NCBI GenBank assembly: GCA_934247125.1 | Contig: CAKQIZ010000074.1 | Coordinates: 1 to 9,523 of the forward strand | From: an uncultured Clostridia bacterium | Lineage (GTDB): Bacteria; Bacillota; Clostridia; Peptostreptococcales; Anaerovoracaceae | Reading direction: 5' to 3' | DNA: 9,523 bases | Shown: one piece after another, positions 1 through 6,166 of the stretch | Layout: each line of letters starts with the position of its first letter | How positions within the stretch are numbered: position 1 is the first letter of the stretch | Position numbers and translations under genes: made by a program | The notes under the pieces: model-generated | The model's input: the letters and a program-made list of their open reading frames with translations, nothing else | Database searches by the model: none | Told to the model about the DNA's origin: nothing

Positions 1-2
1 TC

Positions 3-158
3 ACAATTCCCTGCGAGGAGTATTCCAGTCTTATTCGGAAAAGCGCAATGCTGGATTTTTTGCTGTCTCAGCCTGATGACGCAGCATCTTACCGGATTGC
101 AGATATGGTAGAGGCCATCAAGAGCAGCCTTGCGGGAGGAGGCAAGGCAAATGCTTAA
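3..158 (+). CDS. C-terminal part of an unrecognised phage protein (5' end outside window)
   Basis: An open frame runs from the window edge to a TAA at 156-158, giving 51 visible residues. The visible part is mostly charged and helix-prone (an EEYSSLIRKSAMLDFLL-type stretch, then an AIKSSL segment) with a short Gly/Lys/Ala tail. I recognise no domain. It is supported by the lack of stops in this frame while the other two forward frames are broken, and by the SSB start codon at 151 overlapping its last codons, a typical operon junction. Its last codons also supply the SSB ribosome binding site. It lies directly upstream of replication genes, where phages often carry recombination accessories, but no role can be assigned from this fragment. 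Confidence 0.6.
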   Translation, partial: TIPCEEYSSLIRKSAMLDFLLSQPDDAASYRIADMVEAIKSSLAGGGKANA

Positions 159-591
159 TCACATTGTCGTTATGGGACGGCTGACCCGAGACCCTGAGCT
201 GCGCCGCACCGGCAGCGGTCTTGCTGTGGCGGGGTTTACCGTTGCGGTAGACCGGGACTTTGCCAACAAGGACAGTGGGGAGCGGGAAACCGATTTCATT
301 GACTGTGTTGCTTGGCGTTCTACCGGAGAGTTCGTCTCCAAGTACTTCACCAAGGGCAGCATGGCGGTGGTGTCCGGTCGGCTGCAAATCCGAACCTGGG
401 AGGATAAAGACGGCAACAAGCGACGGACGGCAGAGATTGTAGCAGACAATGTCTACTTTGGTGACTCCAAGCGCAGCAATGACCAGCAGCGAGCCGTTCC
501 CACTGCGGATACACAGAGATACAGTGCCCCTGCACCGCAGTCGGTAGAATTCGAGGAGCTGGATAACGATGATGAAAAGCTGCCGTTCTAA
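151..591 (+). CDS. ssb: Single-stranded DNA-binding protein (SSB)
   Basis: A 146-residue SSB that coats ssDNA during phage replication and recombination. Residues 1 to about 105 form the OB fold, opening MLNHIVVMGRLTRDPELR and continuing through a conserved FIDCVAW segment and VVSGRLQIRTWEDKDGNKR. The linker after it is Gln/Pro-rich, and the protein ends in the acidic tip DDEKLPF, matching the DDxxPF tail that SSBs use to recruit partner enzymes. I chose ATG 151 over an in-frame TTG at 130 because a GGGAGGAGG site lies just before it (about 134-142) and because SSBs begin with this MLN-type residue run. The start overlaps the previous gene's end by 8 bases. The length is normal for a Firmicutes or phage SSB. 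It is followed by the replisome organizer after 15 bases, so it belongs to the replication operon. Confidence 0.96.
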   Translation: MLNHIVVMGRLTRDPELRRTGSGLAVAGFTVAVDRDFANKDSGERETDFIDCVAWRSTGEFVSKYFTKGSMAVVSGRLQIRTWEDKDGNKRRTAEIVADNVYFGDSKRSNDQQRAVPTADTQRYSAPAPQSVEFEELDNDDEKLPF

Positions 592-606
592 GGGGGTGGA
601 ATCCCG

Positions 607-1371
607 ATGGGGAACAGGATAATTAAGGAAACCATTCGGACAAGCAAAAGCATCAATGCTCTGAATGATTTTCAATTCCGCCTATGGGTTTACCTCTTGA
701 CCTATGTGGACGACTATGGGCGGGGGAGTGCAGACACTGAACTGCTGAAAGGGTTTGTGTTCCCCCGCCGGAAGGAAGTGCGGGAACAGGATATTGATAA
801 GGGGCTTGATGCACTGGAACGCAATGGAAGCATCCGGCGATACAGGGTGGCAGGAGAATCGTACTTCTGCTTCCCTAATTGGGGAAACCATCAGCGCATT
901 CAGACAAAGCAATCCAAATTTCCAGCACCGGAAGATGCAGATGCGCCCGGATGGCAGCCCCCGGCCCCAGAATTTGAGGATTTCCCGCCGGAAGCCGGGG
1001 AAATGCCGGAAGAACAGCCTCCCGCTGAACCCCCAAAAAGGGAGCCAGAGACAAAGAAAGACCAGTTCAGCGAATTTGCAGCAACAGACGAAGCACTGCT
1101 GAAAACGCTCCGGGACTTTGAGAAAATGCGGACGAAGATAAAGAAGCCACTTACAGACAGGGCAAAGTCATTGCTCCTTTCCAAGCTGAAAACATTCCCG
1201 AAAGAAGAATGGATTCCAATTTTGGAGCAATCGATTTACTCCTGCTGGCAAGGCATTTTCCCGCTGAAGGATGATGCGCACCGGCAGCAGGAGAGGAAGT
1301 CCGGCAAGGCACAGGAGCTTGACGACTTTTACGGTATGGGCGCCAACTGGGCCAGTCAGGAGGGCAAATGA
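607..1371 (+). CDS. Phage replisome organizer (DnaD-like N-terminal domain)
   Basis: A 254-residue protein resembling phage replisome organizers, which bind the phage origin and help recruit the replicative helicase. Residues 1 to about 100 look like the winged-helix domain of this family: an RTSKSINALNDFQFRLWVYL stretch, a DDYGRG turn, then a FVFPRR segment and a helix leading to FPNWGNHQ. A Pro/Glu-rich, probably disordered linker follows (about 105-150). A helical C-terminal part (about 155-230) contains KIKKPLTDRAKSLLLSKL and ends with the SCWQGIFPLKDD type of sequence that I associate with DnaD-like and phage replication proteins. The start has a GGGGGTGG site 8-15 bases upstream. Its last four bases overlap the helicase loader gene as ATGA, indicating coupled translation. 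The family call rests on residue patterns and gene order, not on a search. Confidence 0.85.
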   Translation: MGNRIIKETIRTSKSINALNDFQFRLWVYLLTYVDDYGRGSADTELLKGFVFPRRKEVREQDIDKGLDALERNGSIRRYRVAGESYFCFPNWGNHQRIQTKQSKFPAPEDADAPGWQPPAPEFEDFPPEAGEMPEEQPPAEPPKREPETKKDQFSEFAATDEALLKTLRDFEKMRTKIKKPLTDRAKSLLLSKLKTFPKEEWIPILEQSIYSCWQGIFPLKDDAHRQQERKSGKAQELDDFYGMGANWASQEGK

Positions 1372-1949
1372 CAAAGCAAGAATTTTTTCTATGGGCATCT
1401 GCCATGAAGACCTACTACCCAGACAGCAAGGCGCTTCCCAATGAACAGGCATTGGAGCTGTGGTATCGGCAGCTGCAAGACCTTCCGTACTCTGTGGCTT
1501 GTGCCATTCTGGATAAATGGGTTGCTATCGAGAAATGGCCGCCCAGCATTGCAGACATCCGGGGGCTGGCGGCAACGGCAAACATGGGAGAGCTTCCCAC
1601 ATGGGCAGAGGCGTGGCAGAAAGCCAATGATGCCATCAGGCGGTTTGGCAGTTATTCAGAGCAAGAGGCACTATCAAGTCTTGACCCGCTGACCAGGAAA
1701 ACGGTGGAATGCCTGGGTTACCGGGAGCTTTGCCTCAGCGAAAACCAAGTGGCCGACCGTGCAAATTTCCGCCAGGCGTATGAGAACCTCGCCAAACGGC
1801 AGATGGAGTATGAAAGAGTGCCGGAGGCAACCCGGATTCGGCTGGAATCCATGGTGGGCTTTGCAAAATTGCTGCCGAAATCCCAGGAGAATGTGGAACA
1901 GCTAAAACAGGCCGGTATCCGAAAACTTGAAAACTACGGAAGGAAATAA
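1368..1949 (+). CDS. Replicative helicase loader/inhibitor-like protein (G39P-like)
   Basis: A 193-residue protein whose first 65 residues match the pattern of the G39P-type helicase loader/inhibitor of phage SPP1 and its relatives: MTKQEFFLWASAMKTYYP, then LELWYRQLQDLPYSVACAIL, then EKWPPSIADIRGLA. In SPP1, G39P binds the phage helicase and delivers it to the origin-bound G38P. The adjacent replisome organizer supports the same pairing here. The rest (about 75-193) is helical and charged; it contains a WAEAWQKANDAIRRFG segment often seen in the larger Clostridia versions and ends in basic residues. It starts inside the upstream stop (ATGA), so translation is probably coupled. It could also be described only as a hypothetical phage protein, but the position and N-terminal motif favour a loader. 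Confidence 0.75.
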   Translation: MTKQEFFLWASAMKTYYPDSKALPNEQALELWYRQLQDLPYSVACAILDKWVAIEKWPPSIADIRGLAATANMGELPTWAEAWQKANDAIRRFGSYSEQEALSSLDPLTRKTVECLGYRELCLSENQVADRANFRQAYENLAKRQMEYERVPEATRIRLESMVGFAKLLPKSQENVEQLKQAGIRKLENYGRK

Positions 1950-1953
1950 GCCT

Positions 1954-2193
1954 ATGATGAAACGAAAAGCGGTTCTGGTCACAGTCTTAATAGCTGTGAT
2001 GCTGGTGATAATTGATGGTTTCCTCTGGAAGCAGAGTAAGTCGGGATTCTTCCTGCTGACCGGCATGATAACCTTGTATGGCGGCTATCGCATTGCCGTT
2101 GATTTCTGCGACTGGCTGTGCAGACCGGACAAGCCGCAGGAAGCCCATGCACGGTTTTCAGCCCAGGATGTGAAAGGGGGAAAGAGGGCGTAA
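1954..2193 (+). CDS. Small two-helix membrane protein
   Basis: A 79-residue protein with two hydrophobic segments, at about residues 5-24 (KAVLVTVLIAVMLVIIDGFL) and about 31-50 (FFLLTGMITLYGGYRIAV). They are preceded by a short basic N terminus (MMKRK) and followed by a hydrophilic, basic tail ending KGGKRA. This predicts a membrane hairpin. I recognise no family. I chose ATG 1954 over an in-frame TTG at 1927 because the TTG would lie inside the upstream gene without a ribosome binding site, while GGAAGG at 1938-1943 serves 1954; ATG 1957 is a near-equal alternative. The TAA stop shares one base with the RusA start codon. A membrane protein inside a replication block is unexpected. It could tether replication or serve at the envelope, but nothing in the sequence shows which. 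Confidence 0.75.
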   Translation: MMKRKAVLVTVLIAVMLVIIDGFLWKQSKSGFFLLTGMITLYGGYRIAVDFCDWLCRPDKPQEAHARFSAQDVKGGKRA

Positions 2194-2618
2194 TGGACAG
2201 GGTGCAGCTGACGATACCCCTCGAACCCAAAGGGAAAGAACGTCCCAGGTGGAGCCCTAAGACACAGCGGATGTATACCCCGGCGACCACCACCAGCTAC
2301 GAGGACTTCATTAAACTGGTTTACCGCCAGAATTATGGGGCGGAAATGTTCCCGAAGGGCGTTCCGCTTGACATCCGCATTCGAGCATATTGCCCGATTC
2401 CGAAATCCGACACCCTGACGGTCAGGGCGAAGAAGATGACCGGTGCTATCCGCCCCACAGTAAAGCCGGACTGGGATAATATCGGGAAAATTGTGGCGGA
2501 TGCACTCAATAAAATTGCCTACTACGATGATGCCCAGATTGTTGATTCACAGACACGGAAATTCTACTCCGATAGACCAAGAGTGGAAATATTGATTCAA
2601 ATTGCAGGAGGACAGTAA
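2193..2618 (+). CDS. rusA: RusA-family Holliday junction resolvase
   Basis: A 141-residue RusA-type endonuclease, which cuts four-way DNA junctions formed during phage replication and recombination. The N terminus has the family pattern LTIPLEPKGKERPRW (residues 6-20). The active-site region reads KPDWDNIGKIVADALN, with Asp93 and Asp95 corresponding to the catalytic Asp pair of E. coli RusA, followed by YYDDAQIVD, where Asp112 or Asp113 supplies the third acidic residue. The final part (SDRPRVEILI) is the usual closing strand. The start is ATG 2193, overlapping the previous TAA by one base, with an AAAGGGGGAAAGAGGG site immediately upstream. An upstream in-frame ATG at 2118 lies inside the membrane-protein gene and would add 25 non-homologous residues. 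The length is close to the E. coli protein (about 120). Confidence 0.95.
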   Translation: MDRVQLTIPLEPKGKERPRWSPKTQRMYTPATTTSYEDFIKLVYRQNYGAEMFPKGVPLDIRIRAYCPIPKSDTLTVRAKKMTGAIRPTVKPDWDNIGKIVADALNKIAYYDDAQIVDSQTRKFYSDRPRVEILIQIAGGQ

Positions 2619-2619
2619 A

Positions 2620-3033
2620 ATGCAAAAACCGATGGTTCTGAACCTGGACAGCGATGCGTTCAACGCTTTCAAGTCCGATTTCAATATGATTCTAAGGAAT
2701 ACCCTTTTGACCATGCAGCAGAAAGATGTTGAGGATGCCTCCATTACGGTAAAGTTTGACATTTCTCTGCTGAAACAGGCAAATCCCAACGTGGATTCTC
2801 CTGACAGCATTGGGGAACGGGACATTACATCACCGACATTCAAGCACAAGGTTGCGGCAAGCATGAAAATTAAATCCGAAAAAGGTGGTTATGTTGGCGG
2901 TCCCGATTATGAGCTTGTCTGGGACAAGGACAAACGGGACTATGTGATAAAGCCCATTAAGGACAACCAGACCAGCATCTTTGACGATGACTACCACTAT
3001 GACCCGGAGCAGGAGGATGATGAGGATGAATAA
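2620..3033 (+). CDS. Hypothetical phage protein with acidic tail
   Basis: A 137-residue protein that I do not firmly recognise. It starts MQKPMVLNLDSDAFNAF with a helical segment to about residue 33, then a strand-like stretch DASITVKFDISL (about 43-54). A SIGERDITSPTFKHKV region follows, then a strand pair with YELVWDKDKRDYVIKP. The last 25 residues are strongly acidic (DDDYHYDPEQEDDEDE), which may mimic DNA or bind a basic partner. The start is set by AGGAGG at 2606-2611, eight bases before ATG 2620; an in-frame TTG at 2602 lies inside rusA. It sits between RusA and a run of Cys-rich small genes, so a DNA-metabolism role is plausible but not shown. Similar acidic proteins are common in Clostridia phage early regions. 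Confidence 0.8.
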   Translation: MQKPMVLNLDSDAFNAFKSDFNMILRNTLLTMQQKDVEDASITVKFDISLLKQANPNVDSPDSIGERDITSPTFKHKVAASMKIKSEKGGYVGGPDYELVWDKDKRDYVIKPIKDNQTSIFDDDYHYDPEQEDDEDE

Positions 3034-3127
3034 GCGCGACATCATCCTGCTGCCCACGAAGCAGCTGCAAAACGGTACACACCCGCTGTTCACCAAGGAG
3101 GAGGGGGCAAGCAATGATGGGGAGTGA
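3026..3127 (+). CDS. Possible 33-residue ORF
   Basis: A short frame beginning MNKRDIILLPTKQLQNG and ending at TGA 3125-3127. It starts 8 bases inside the preceding gene, with AGGAGG at 3011-3016 spaced 9 bases from ATG 3026, and it overlaps the next gene by 14 bases. The overlaps and ribosome binding site are like those of its neighbours, and it fills what would otherwise be an 80-base gap. There are no recognisable motifs, and such a length can arise by chance, so it remains tentative. Confidence 0.4.
   Translation: MNKRDIILLPTKQLQNGTHPLFTKEEGASNDGE
3095..3107 (+). promoter_or_regulatory. Very strong ribosome binding site for the Cys-rich 57-residue ORF
   Basis: The purine run AAGGAGGAGGGGG lies 6 bases before ATG 3114. 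It is the strongest anti-SD match in this part of the window, and it decides that the small Cys-rich frame starting at 3114 is a real gene although that frame is very short. Confidence 0.75.
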
Positions 3128-3287
3128 AAAGCAGAATGCCGTGAAAGAAGTCTGCTTAAAAGATTGCTGCACAGACGGCTATGGCCCTTGGTGCAAAGAA
3201 TGCGGCTGGAACGTCAACGAAGCTGAACGCAGAAAAGATATTCCTTTGGTGCTGGACAGTGATGGATTATACCGAAAGCACATATGA
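3114..3287 (+). CDS. Cys-rich mini-protein (zinc-ribbon-like)
   Basis: A 57-residue protein with Cys at 14, 18, 19, 27 and 30, the last two as CKEC. The segment from CCTDGYGPWCKECGW suggests a small metal-binding knuckle. The C-terminal part (NEAERRKDIPLVLDSDGLYRKHI) is hydrophilic and ends at TGA 3285-3287. An extremely good ribosome binding site (AAGGAGGAGGGGG) precedes the ATG. It overlaps the upstream small frame by 14 bases and the downstream HNH-like gene by 26 bases. I know no named family. Small Cys-rich proteins of this kind are common as unannotated early phage genes and may bind DNA, RNA or host proteins. A competing longer frame starting at 3181 covers the same bases but lacks a ribosome binding site there. 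Confidence 0.75.
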   Translation: MMGSEKQNAVKEVCLKDCCTDGYGPWCKECGWNVNEAERRKDIPLVLDSDGLYRKHI

Positions 3288-3576
3288 TACTTGCTGGCTG
3301 TGCGGCAGGAATGGCAGCGCAGACCCCCTTGACAAGCACCATATTTTCCGGGGACCGAACCGGAGTAAGTCGGAAAAGTATGGATTGGTTGTCCGGCTCT
3401 GCCATTCCCGCTGTCACCTGTATGGCAAGTATGCAGTCCACAATAATTCTGACACCATGGCTGCTTTGCATCAATTCGGGCAGCGTAAAGCGATGGCGGA
3501 AAACGGCTGGACAGCAGATGACTTTATCCGGGAATTTGGACGGAATTACATAGATGCGGAGGACAACAATGGCTAA
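3262..3576 (+). CDS. HNH-like putative nuclease / zinc-binding phage protein
   Basis: A 104-residue protein with the layout of a small HNH (beta-beta-alpha-metal) domain. It has a CxxC knuckle at Cys11/Cys14, a KHHIF segment with His26-His27, then LCHSRCH with Cys47, Cys51 and His52. In HNH nucleases the two CxxC-type pairs bind a structural zinc, and the His-His and downstream His/Asn residues form the active site. A helical tail (LHQFGQRKAMAENGWTADDFIREFGRNYI) follows. Such proteins occur in phage replication regions and may act in recombination or DNA degradation. The start is uncertain: ATG 3262 has no clear ribosome binding site and overlaps the preceding gene by 26 bases, suggesting coupled translation. 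A longer version from 3181 would add 27 residues that look like out-of-frame reading of the Cys-rich gene. Confidence 0.72.
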   Translation: MDYTESTYDTCWLCGRNGSADPLDKHHIFRGPNRSKSEKYGLVVRLCHSRCHLYGKYAVHNNSDTMAALHQFGQRKAMAENGWTADDFIREFGRNYIDAEDNNG

Positions 3577-3745
3577 AATCTTTGAATTGTGTACCCCTTG
3601 TGCGGAAAAACTGCGTGCCGGATTCAAGGTTACGCTGGTGCAACACAAAGCAAATTGCAAAATCACCTGTGCCGAGTGCAACCGGAGGAGATACGGCAAT
3701 ACCTATGCGGTGTCTCCCAAGAGAAAAGAGGAGGGAAAGATTTGA
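3569..3745 (+). CDS. CxxC mini-protein (zinc-ribbon-like)
   Basis: A 58-residue protein with two Cys pairs arranged like a small zinc ribbon: CTPC at 8-11, and Cys30, Cys34 and Cys37 in CKITCAEC. A basic tail (RRRYGNTYAVSPKRKEEGK) fits nucleic-acid binding. ATG 3569 is preceded by GCGGAGGA at 3556-3563 and overlaps the HNH-like gene by 8 bases. The TGA stop at 3743-3745 overlaps the TTG start of the methyltransferase gene. No family is recognised. It is the third consecutive Cys-rich small gene in this stretch. A longer in-frame start at 3554 would lie within the upstream gene and lacks a ribosome binding site. Confidence 0.75.
   Translation: MAKIFELCTPCAEKLRAGFKVTLVQHKANCKITCAECNRRRYGNTYAVSPKRKEEGKI
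3729..3735 (+). promoter_or_regulatory. Ribosome binding site deciding the TTG start of the adenine methyltransferase
   Basis: AGGAGGG lies 6 bases before TTG 3742, an ideal spacing. It supports initiation at this non-ATG codon instead of an upstream in-frame ATG at 3589, which is buried in the CxxC mini-protein gene and gives residues unrelated to a methyltransferase. Confidence 0.7.
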
Positions 3746-5577
3746 GAGCGACAGACATTGTCGCTACGCCGGAAGCGGAGCGGGGGTTTTACCCCACTCC
3801 GCCCAGTGTGGCGGAAAAAATGCTGGAGGGTATCGACTGGATGAAAGTATCCACGGTTTTAGAGCCGTCAGCAGGAAGCGGAAATCTTGTTAAAGCAGTC
3901 CTGAAGGAGTATAGCCTGCATCGCTACCGTTCCTCTGAGCGGTCAATTGATGTTGACTGCGTTGAGATTGACCCAAGCCTGAGAGCAATCCTTCGGTATG
4001 AGTTCTGTGCCGAAAAGATTAAGAGCCTGTACAACGAAAACGACAATTTAGAAAGCAAGAGAAAATGGGATAGCAGCGCCAATAGGTACGATTCTCTTCC
4101 ACCACAGGAGCAAAGTAGGTTGGATGCAGTAAAAGAGGAAATTTCGCAGCTGAATGCTGGTGATGTCCGCATTATCCATGATGACTTCCTATCACTTGAT
4201 ACCTGTAAGCTGTACGACTTAATTATCATGAATCCACCCTTTTCCAACGGCGATGTTCACCTGCTGAAAGCAATTCAAATGCAGCAGCGGAATGGCGGGG
4301 AAATCCGCTGCATCCTGAATGCAGAAACTATCCGAAATCCATTTTCCAACGCTCGGCGATTGCTCCAAAAGAAGCTGCTGGAACTCAATGCGCAAATCAC
4401 ATTCATGGAAAATGCCTTCTCCGATGCCCAGCGGAAAACCAATGTGGAAATTGCCTTGATTTCCGTTGCAATTCCAAGGGAAAAGGAAGAAAGCGAGATT
4501 TTCAGCCGGTTGAAGAAGTCTTGCACTATGGAAGAACCTGAAATGGACGATGTGACAGACATGACCGTTTCGGACTTCATGGAGCGTGTGGTCACGCAAT
4601 ATAAGGTAGAATGCGAAGCCGGTATTGCACTGATGCGCGAATATCAGGCAATGCAACCCTATATTCTGGACAGTTTTGAAAAGGACAGATACAGTTCGCC
4701 AACCTTGACCCTGGTTGTTGGAGACCCGTCCAGGACGTTCAGGGGGGACAGCCCCAACGTTAATAAGTTCCTGCGGCTGACACGGCTGAAATACTGGCGT
4801 GCCCTTTTTAGCAACAAGGACTTTACCGGACGACTGACGTCTAATCTCTTGTCGGAGTATCAGGATAAAGTTGATAAACTTGCGGATTATGACTTCACTC
4901 TTTTCAATATTCAAGCAATTGCGGCAGAGATGAACGCAGAAATGGGCAAGGGTATCGAGGAAACCATTGTAGCGCTGTTTGATAAAATGACTGCCCAGCA
5001 TTCATACTACCCGGAGATGGAGAGAAACATCCATTATTACAACGGGTGGAAGACGAACAAGGTTCATAAAATCAACAACAAAGTGATTTTGCCGATTTAC
5101 GGTGTTTTTGCTGACAGATATTGGAGTAAGGAGACATTTCGGGTAAGGGAAGCCGAGGGAACCATCGGAGATATTGAAAAGGTGTTTGATTATCTGGATG
5201 GTAACATGACGGCACCTGTCAGCCTCCACGGAGCGTTGCAACGGGCTTGTGATGAGGGGAGAACGAGAAATATCCAATGCAAGTTCTTTGATGTGACGCT
5301 CTACAAAAAGGGCACCATGCACATCCGGTTTCGCAACCAAGAGCTGGTGGACAGGTTCAATATTTACTGTTCCCGAAAGAAAAACTGGCTTCCCCCGAAC
5401 TACGGAAAGGTTTCCTATGCTGATATGGCAGAGAATGAAAAGAGCGTCATTGACGGATTTCACGGGGATGGCACCAGTGGCGCCGGTGCTGAGGAGTACG
5501 CTAAGGTCATGGCAAAGGCAGCATATTTTCTGTCCGAGCCTGTAAAAGAAGTCCCACTGCTGACAGCGGGTGAATAG
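3742..5577 (+). CDS. N6-adenine-type DNA methyltransferase with DUF4942-like C-terminal region
   Basis: A 611-residue SAM-dependent methyltransferase. The N terminus carries the FYPTPPSVAEKML segment (16-28) common in phage adenine methyltransferases, then motif I VLEPSAGSGNLV (39-50) for SAM binding. An acidic residue in VDCVEIDPS probably contacts SAM. The catalytic motif IV is NPPF at 164-167, the form used for exocyclic amino methylation, normally adenine N6. The larger C-terminal part, from about residue 270, resembles the DUF4942 region found in Clostridia phage methyltransferases and may contain the target-recognition part. A charged insert (about 95-135) lies between motifs I and IV. 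The likely role is marking phage DNA against host restriction or timing replication; no cognate nuclease is next to it. Initiation is at TTG, overlapping the previous stop by four bases, which may hold expression down. Confidence 0.88.
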   Translation: MRATDIVATPEAERGFYPTPPSVAEKMLEGIDWMKVSTVLEPSAGSGNLVKAVLKEYSLHRYRSSERSIDVDCVEIDPSLRAILRYEFCAEKIKSLYNENDNLESKRKWDSSANRYDSLPPQEQSRLDAVKEEISQLNAGDVRIIHDDFLSLDTCKLYDLIIMNPPFSNGDVHLLKAIQMQQRNGGEIRCILNAETIRNPFSNARRLLQKKLLELNAQITFMENAFSDAQRKTNVEIALISVAIPREKEESEIFSRLKKSCTMEEPEMDDVTDMTVSDFMERVVTQYKVECEAGIALMREYQAMQPYILDSFEKDRYSSPTLTLVVGDPSRTFRGDSPNVNKFLRLTRLKYWRALFSNKDFTGRLTSNLLSEYQDKVDKLADYDFTLFNIQAIAAEMNAEMGKGIEETIVALFDKMTAQHSYYPEMERNIHYYNGWKTNKVHKINNKVILPIYGVFADRYWSKETFRVREAEGTIGDIEKVFDYLDGNMTAPVSLHGALQRACDEGRTRNIQCKFFDVTLYKKGTMHIRFRNQELVDRFNIYCSRKKNWLPPNYGKVSYADMAENEKSVIDGFHGDGTSGAGAEEYAKVMAKAAYFLSEPVKEVPLLTAGE

Positions 5578-5587
5578 GAGGTTAGGT

Positions 5588-5767
5588 ATGTTGGCGGCAA
5601 TCTATATTGCGGAATGCAGCGCAAAGGAAGAAAAAGAGGATTCCGAAGTGTTTGCGCTGGTACATCATCACACCAGGAAAAGTGTAAATGACATGATATT
5701 GTTGGTCGAGGGGGGAAAATTGTACCTTATGGACGGATGCAGCGTCAAGGAAGGAGAAAGAAAATGA
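5588..5767 (+). CDS. Small hypothetical protein
   Basis: A 59-residue protein of unknown family, MLAAIYIAECSAKEEKEDSE then a compact strand-rich part (FALVHHHTRKSVNDMILLVEGGKLYLMDG). It is probably soluble and small, with alternating hydrophobic residues suggesting a beta fold. ATG 5588 is favoured over GTG 5570 because AGGAGGT at 5576-5582 lies 5 bases before it and the GTG would be inside the methyltransferase gene. Its stop overlaps the next start as ATGA. No role can be inferred beyond membership of the accessory cluster. Confidence 0.65.
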   Translation: MLAAIYIAECSAKEEKEDSEVFALVHHHTRKSVNDMILLVEGGKLYLMDGCSVKEGERK

Positions 5768-5862
5768 AAGTAACTATTTTCCTGGCCGGTCTGATGGTGG
5801 GCTGCTTTATCGGGATTTTAATCATGGCGGTGCTCACCTCGGGGGGTGGTAGCAATGACTAA
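5764..5862 (+). CDS. 32-residue single-helix membrane peptide (DUF3789-like)
   Basis: A very short gene encoding one hydrophobic helix: MKVTIFLAGLMVGCFIGILI, then MAVLTSGGGSND. The whole peptide is a membrane segment with a Gly-rich face (GxxxGxxxG-like spacing through residues 9, 13 and 17), which can favour helix packing, plus a short polar tail. It resembles the roughly 30-residue DUF3789 family of Firmicutes and phage peptides; I hold this family call only loosely. The ATG overlaps the previous TGA (ATGA), with AAGGAGAAAG just upstream. It ends 8 bases inside the DUF3846 gene. Its function is unknown; a membrane role such as modulating a host envelope protein is possible. Confidence 0.7.
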   Translation: MKVTIFLAGLMVGCFIGILIMAVLTSGGGSND

Positions 5863-6166
5863 AATCAGGGTAGTAATGTGCCCGGTGGATCGGGCACCCT
5901 ATGTGACTTGGATTGAAGACAGCCTGGAGAATCTGCAAAAGGTAGTGGGCGGGTACATTGAATGCGTCCGGTTTACAGAGGAATTCGTCATTATCTGCAA
6001 CGAGGAGGGGCGGCTGATGGGGCTGCCGGAAAACAAGAGCCTACCGTTTCCCGGCCTCGTTGGAGACTGCTTCATCTGTGGCTTTAACGGAGAGAACTTA
6101 GTGGGCTTAGAGAAAGTGCAAGCGGGAGGCTGGTTGCAGCTCTTGCGAAAGGAGAAACAACGATGA
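5855..6166 (+). CDS. DUF3846-family protein
   Basis: A 103-residue protein that fits DUF3846, a family widespread in Firmicutes phages and conjugative elements with no proven function. The pattern is visible throughout: an opening strand KIRVVMCPVDRAPYV, a helix with the SLENLQKVVGGYIE signature (Leu-x-x-Leu-Gln-x-x-Val-Gly-Gly, about residues 26-39), then VIICNEEGRLMGLPENK (Asn-Glu-Glu-Gly and Gly-Leu-Pro), and a closing GLVGDCFICGF segment. ATG 5855 is chosen over GTG 5846 because GGGGGGTGG lies 5-6 bases upstream. It starts within the preceding membrane peptide gene and ends in an ATGA overlap with the lipoprotein gene, so the three small genes are translationally linked. Confidence 0.85.
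   Translation: MTKIRVVMCPVDRAPYVTWIEDSLENLQKVVGGYIECVRFTEEFVIICNEEGRLMGLPENKSLPFPGLVGDCFICGFNGENLVGLEKVQAGGWLQLLRKEKQR

Noticed and set aside
3284..3553. 89-codon frame starting MILAGCAAG with an apparent lipobox
   Set aside because: It overlaps the HNH-like gene out of frame and has no ribosome binding site of its own. The lipobox-like LAGC is not preceded by a signal peptide.
3589..3741. Upstream extension of the adenine methyltransferase to an ATG
   Set aside because: The extra 51 residues come from reading the CxxC mini-protein gene out of frame. The TTG at 3742 has a well-placed ribosome binding site and gives a family-like N terminus.
4219..5001. 260-codon minus-strand open frame
   Set aside because: It is antisense to the adenine methyltransferase coding region, has no recognisable residues and no operon context.
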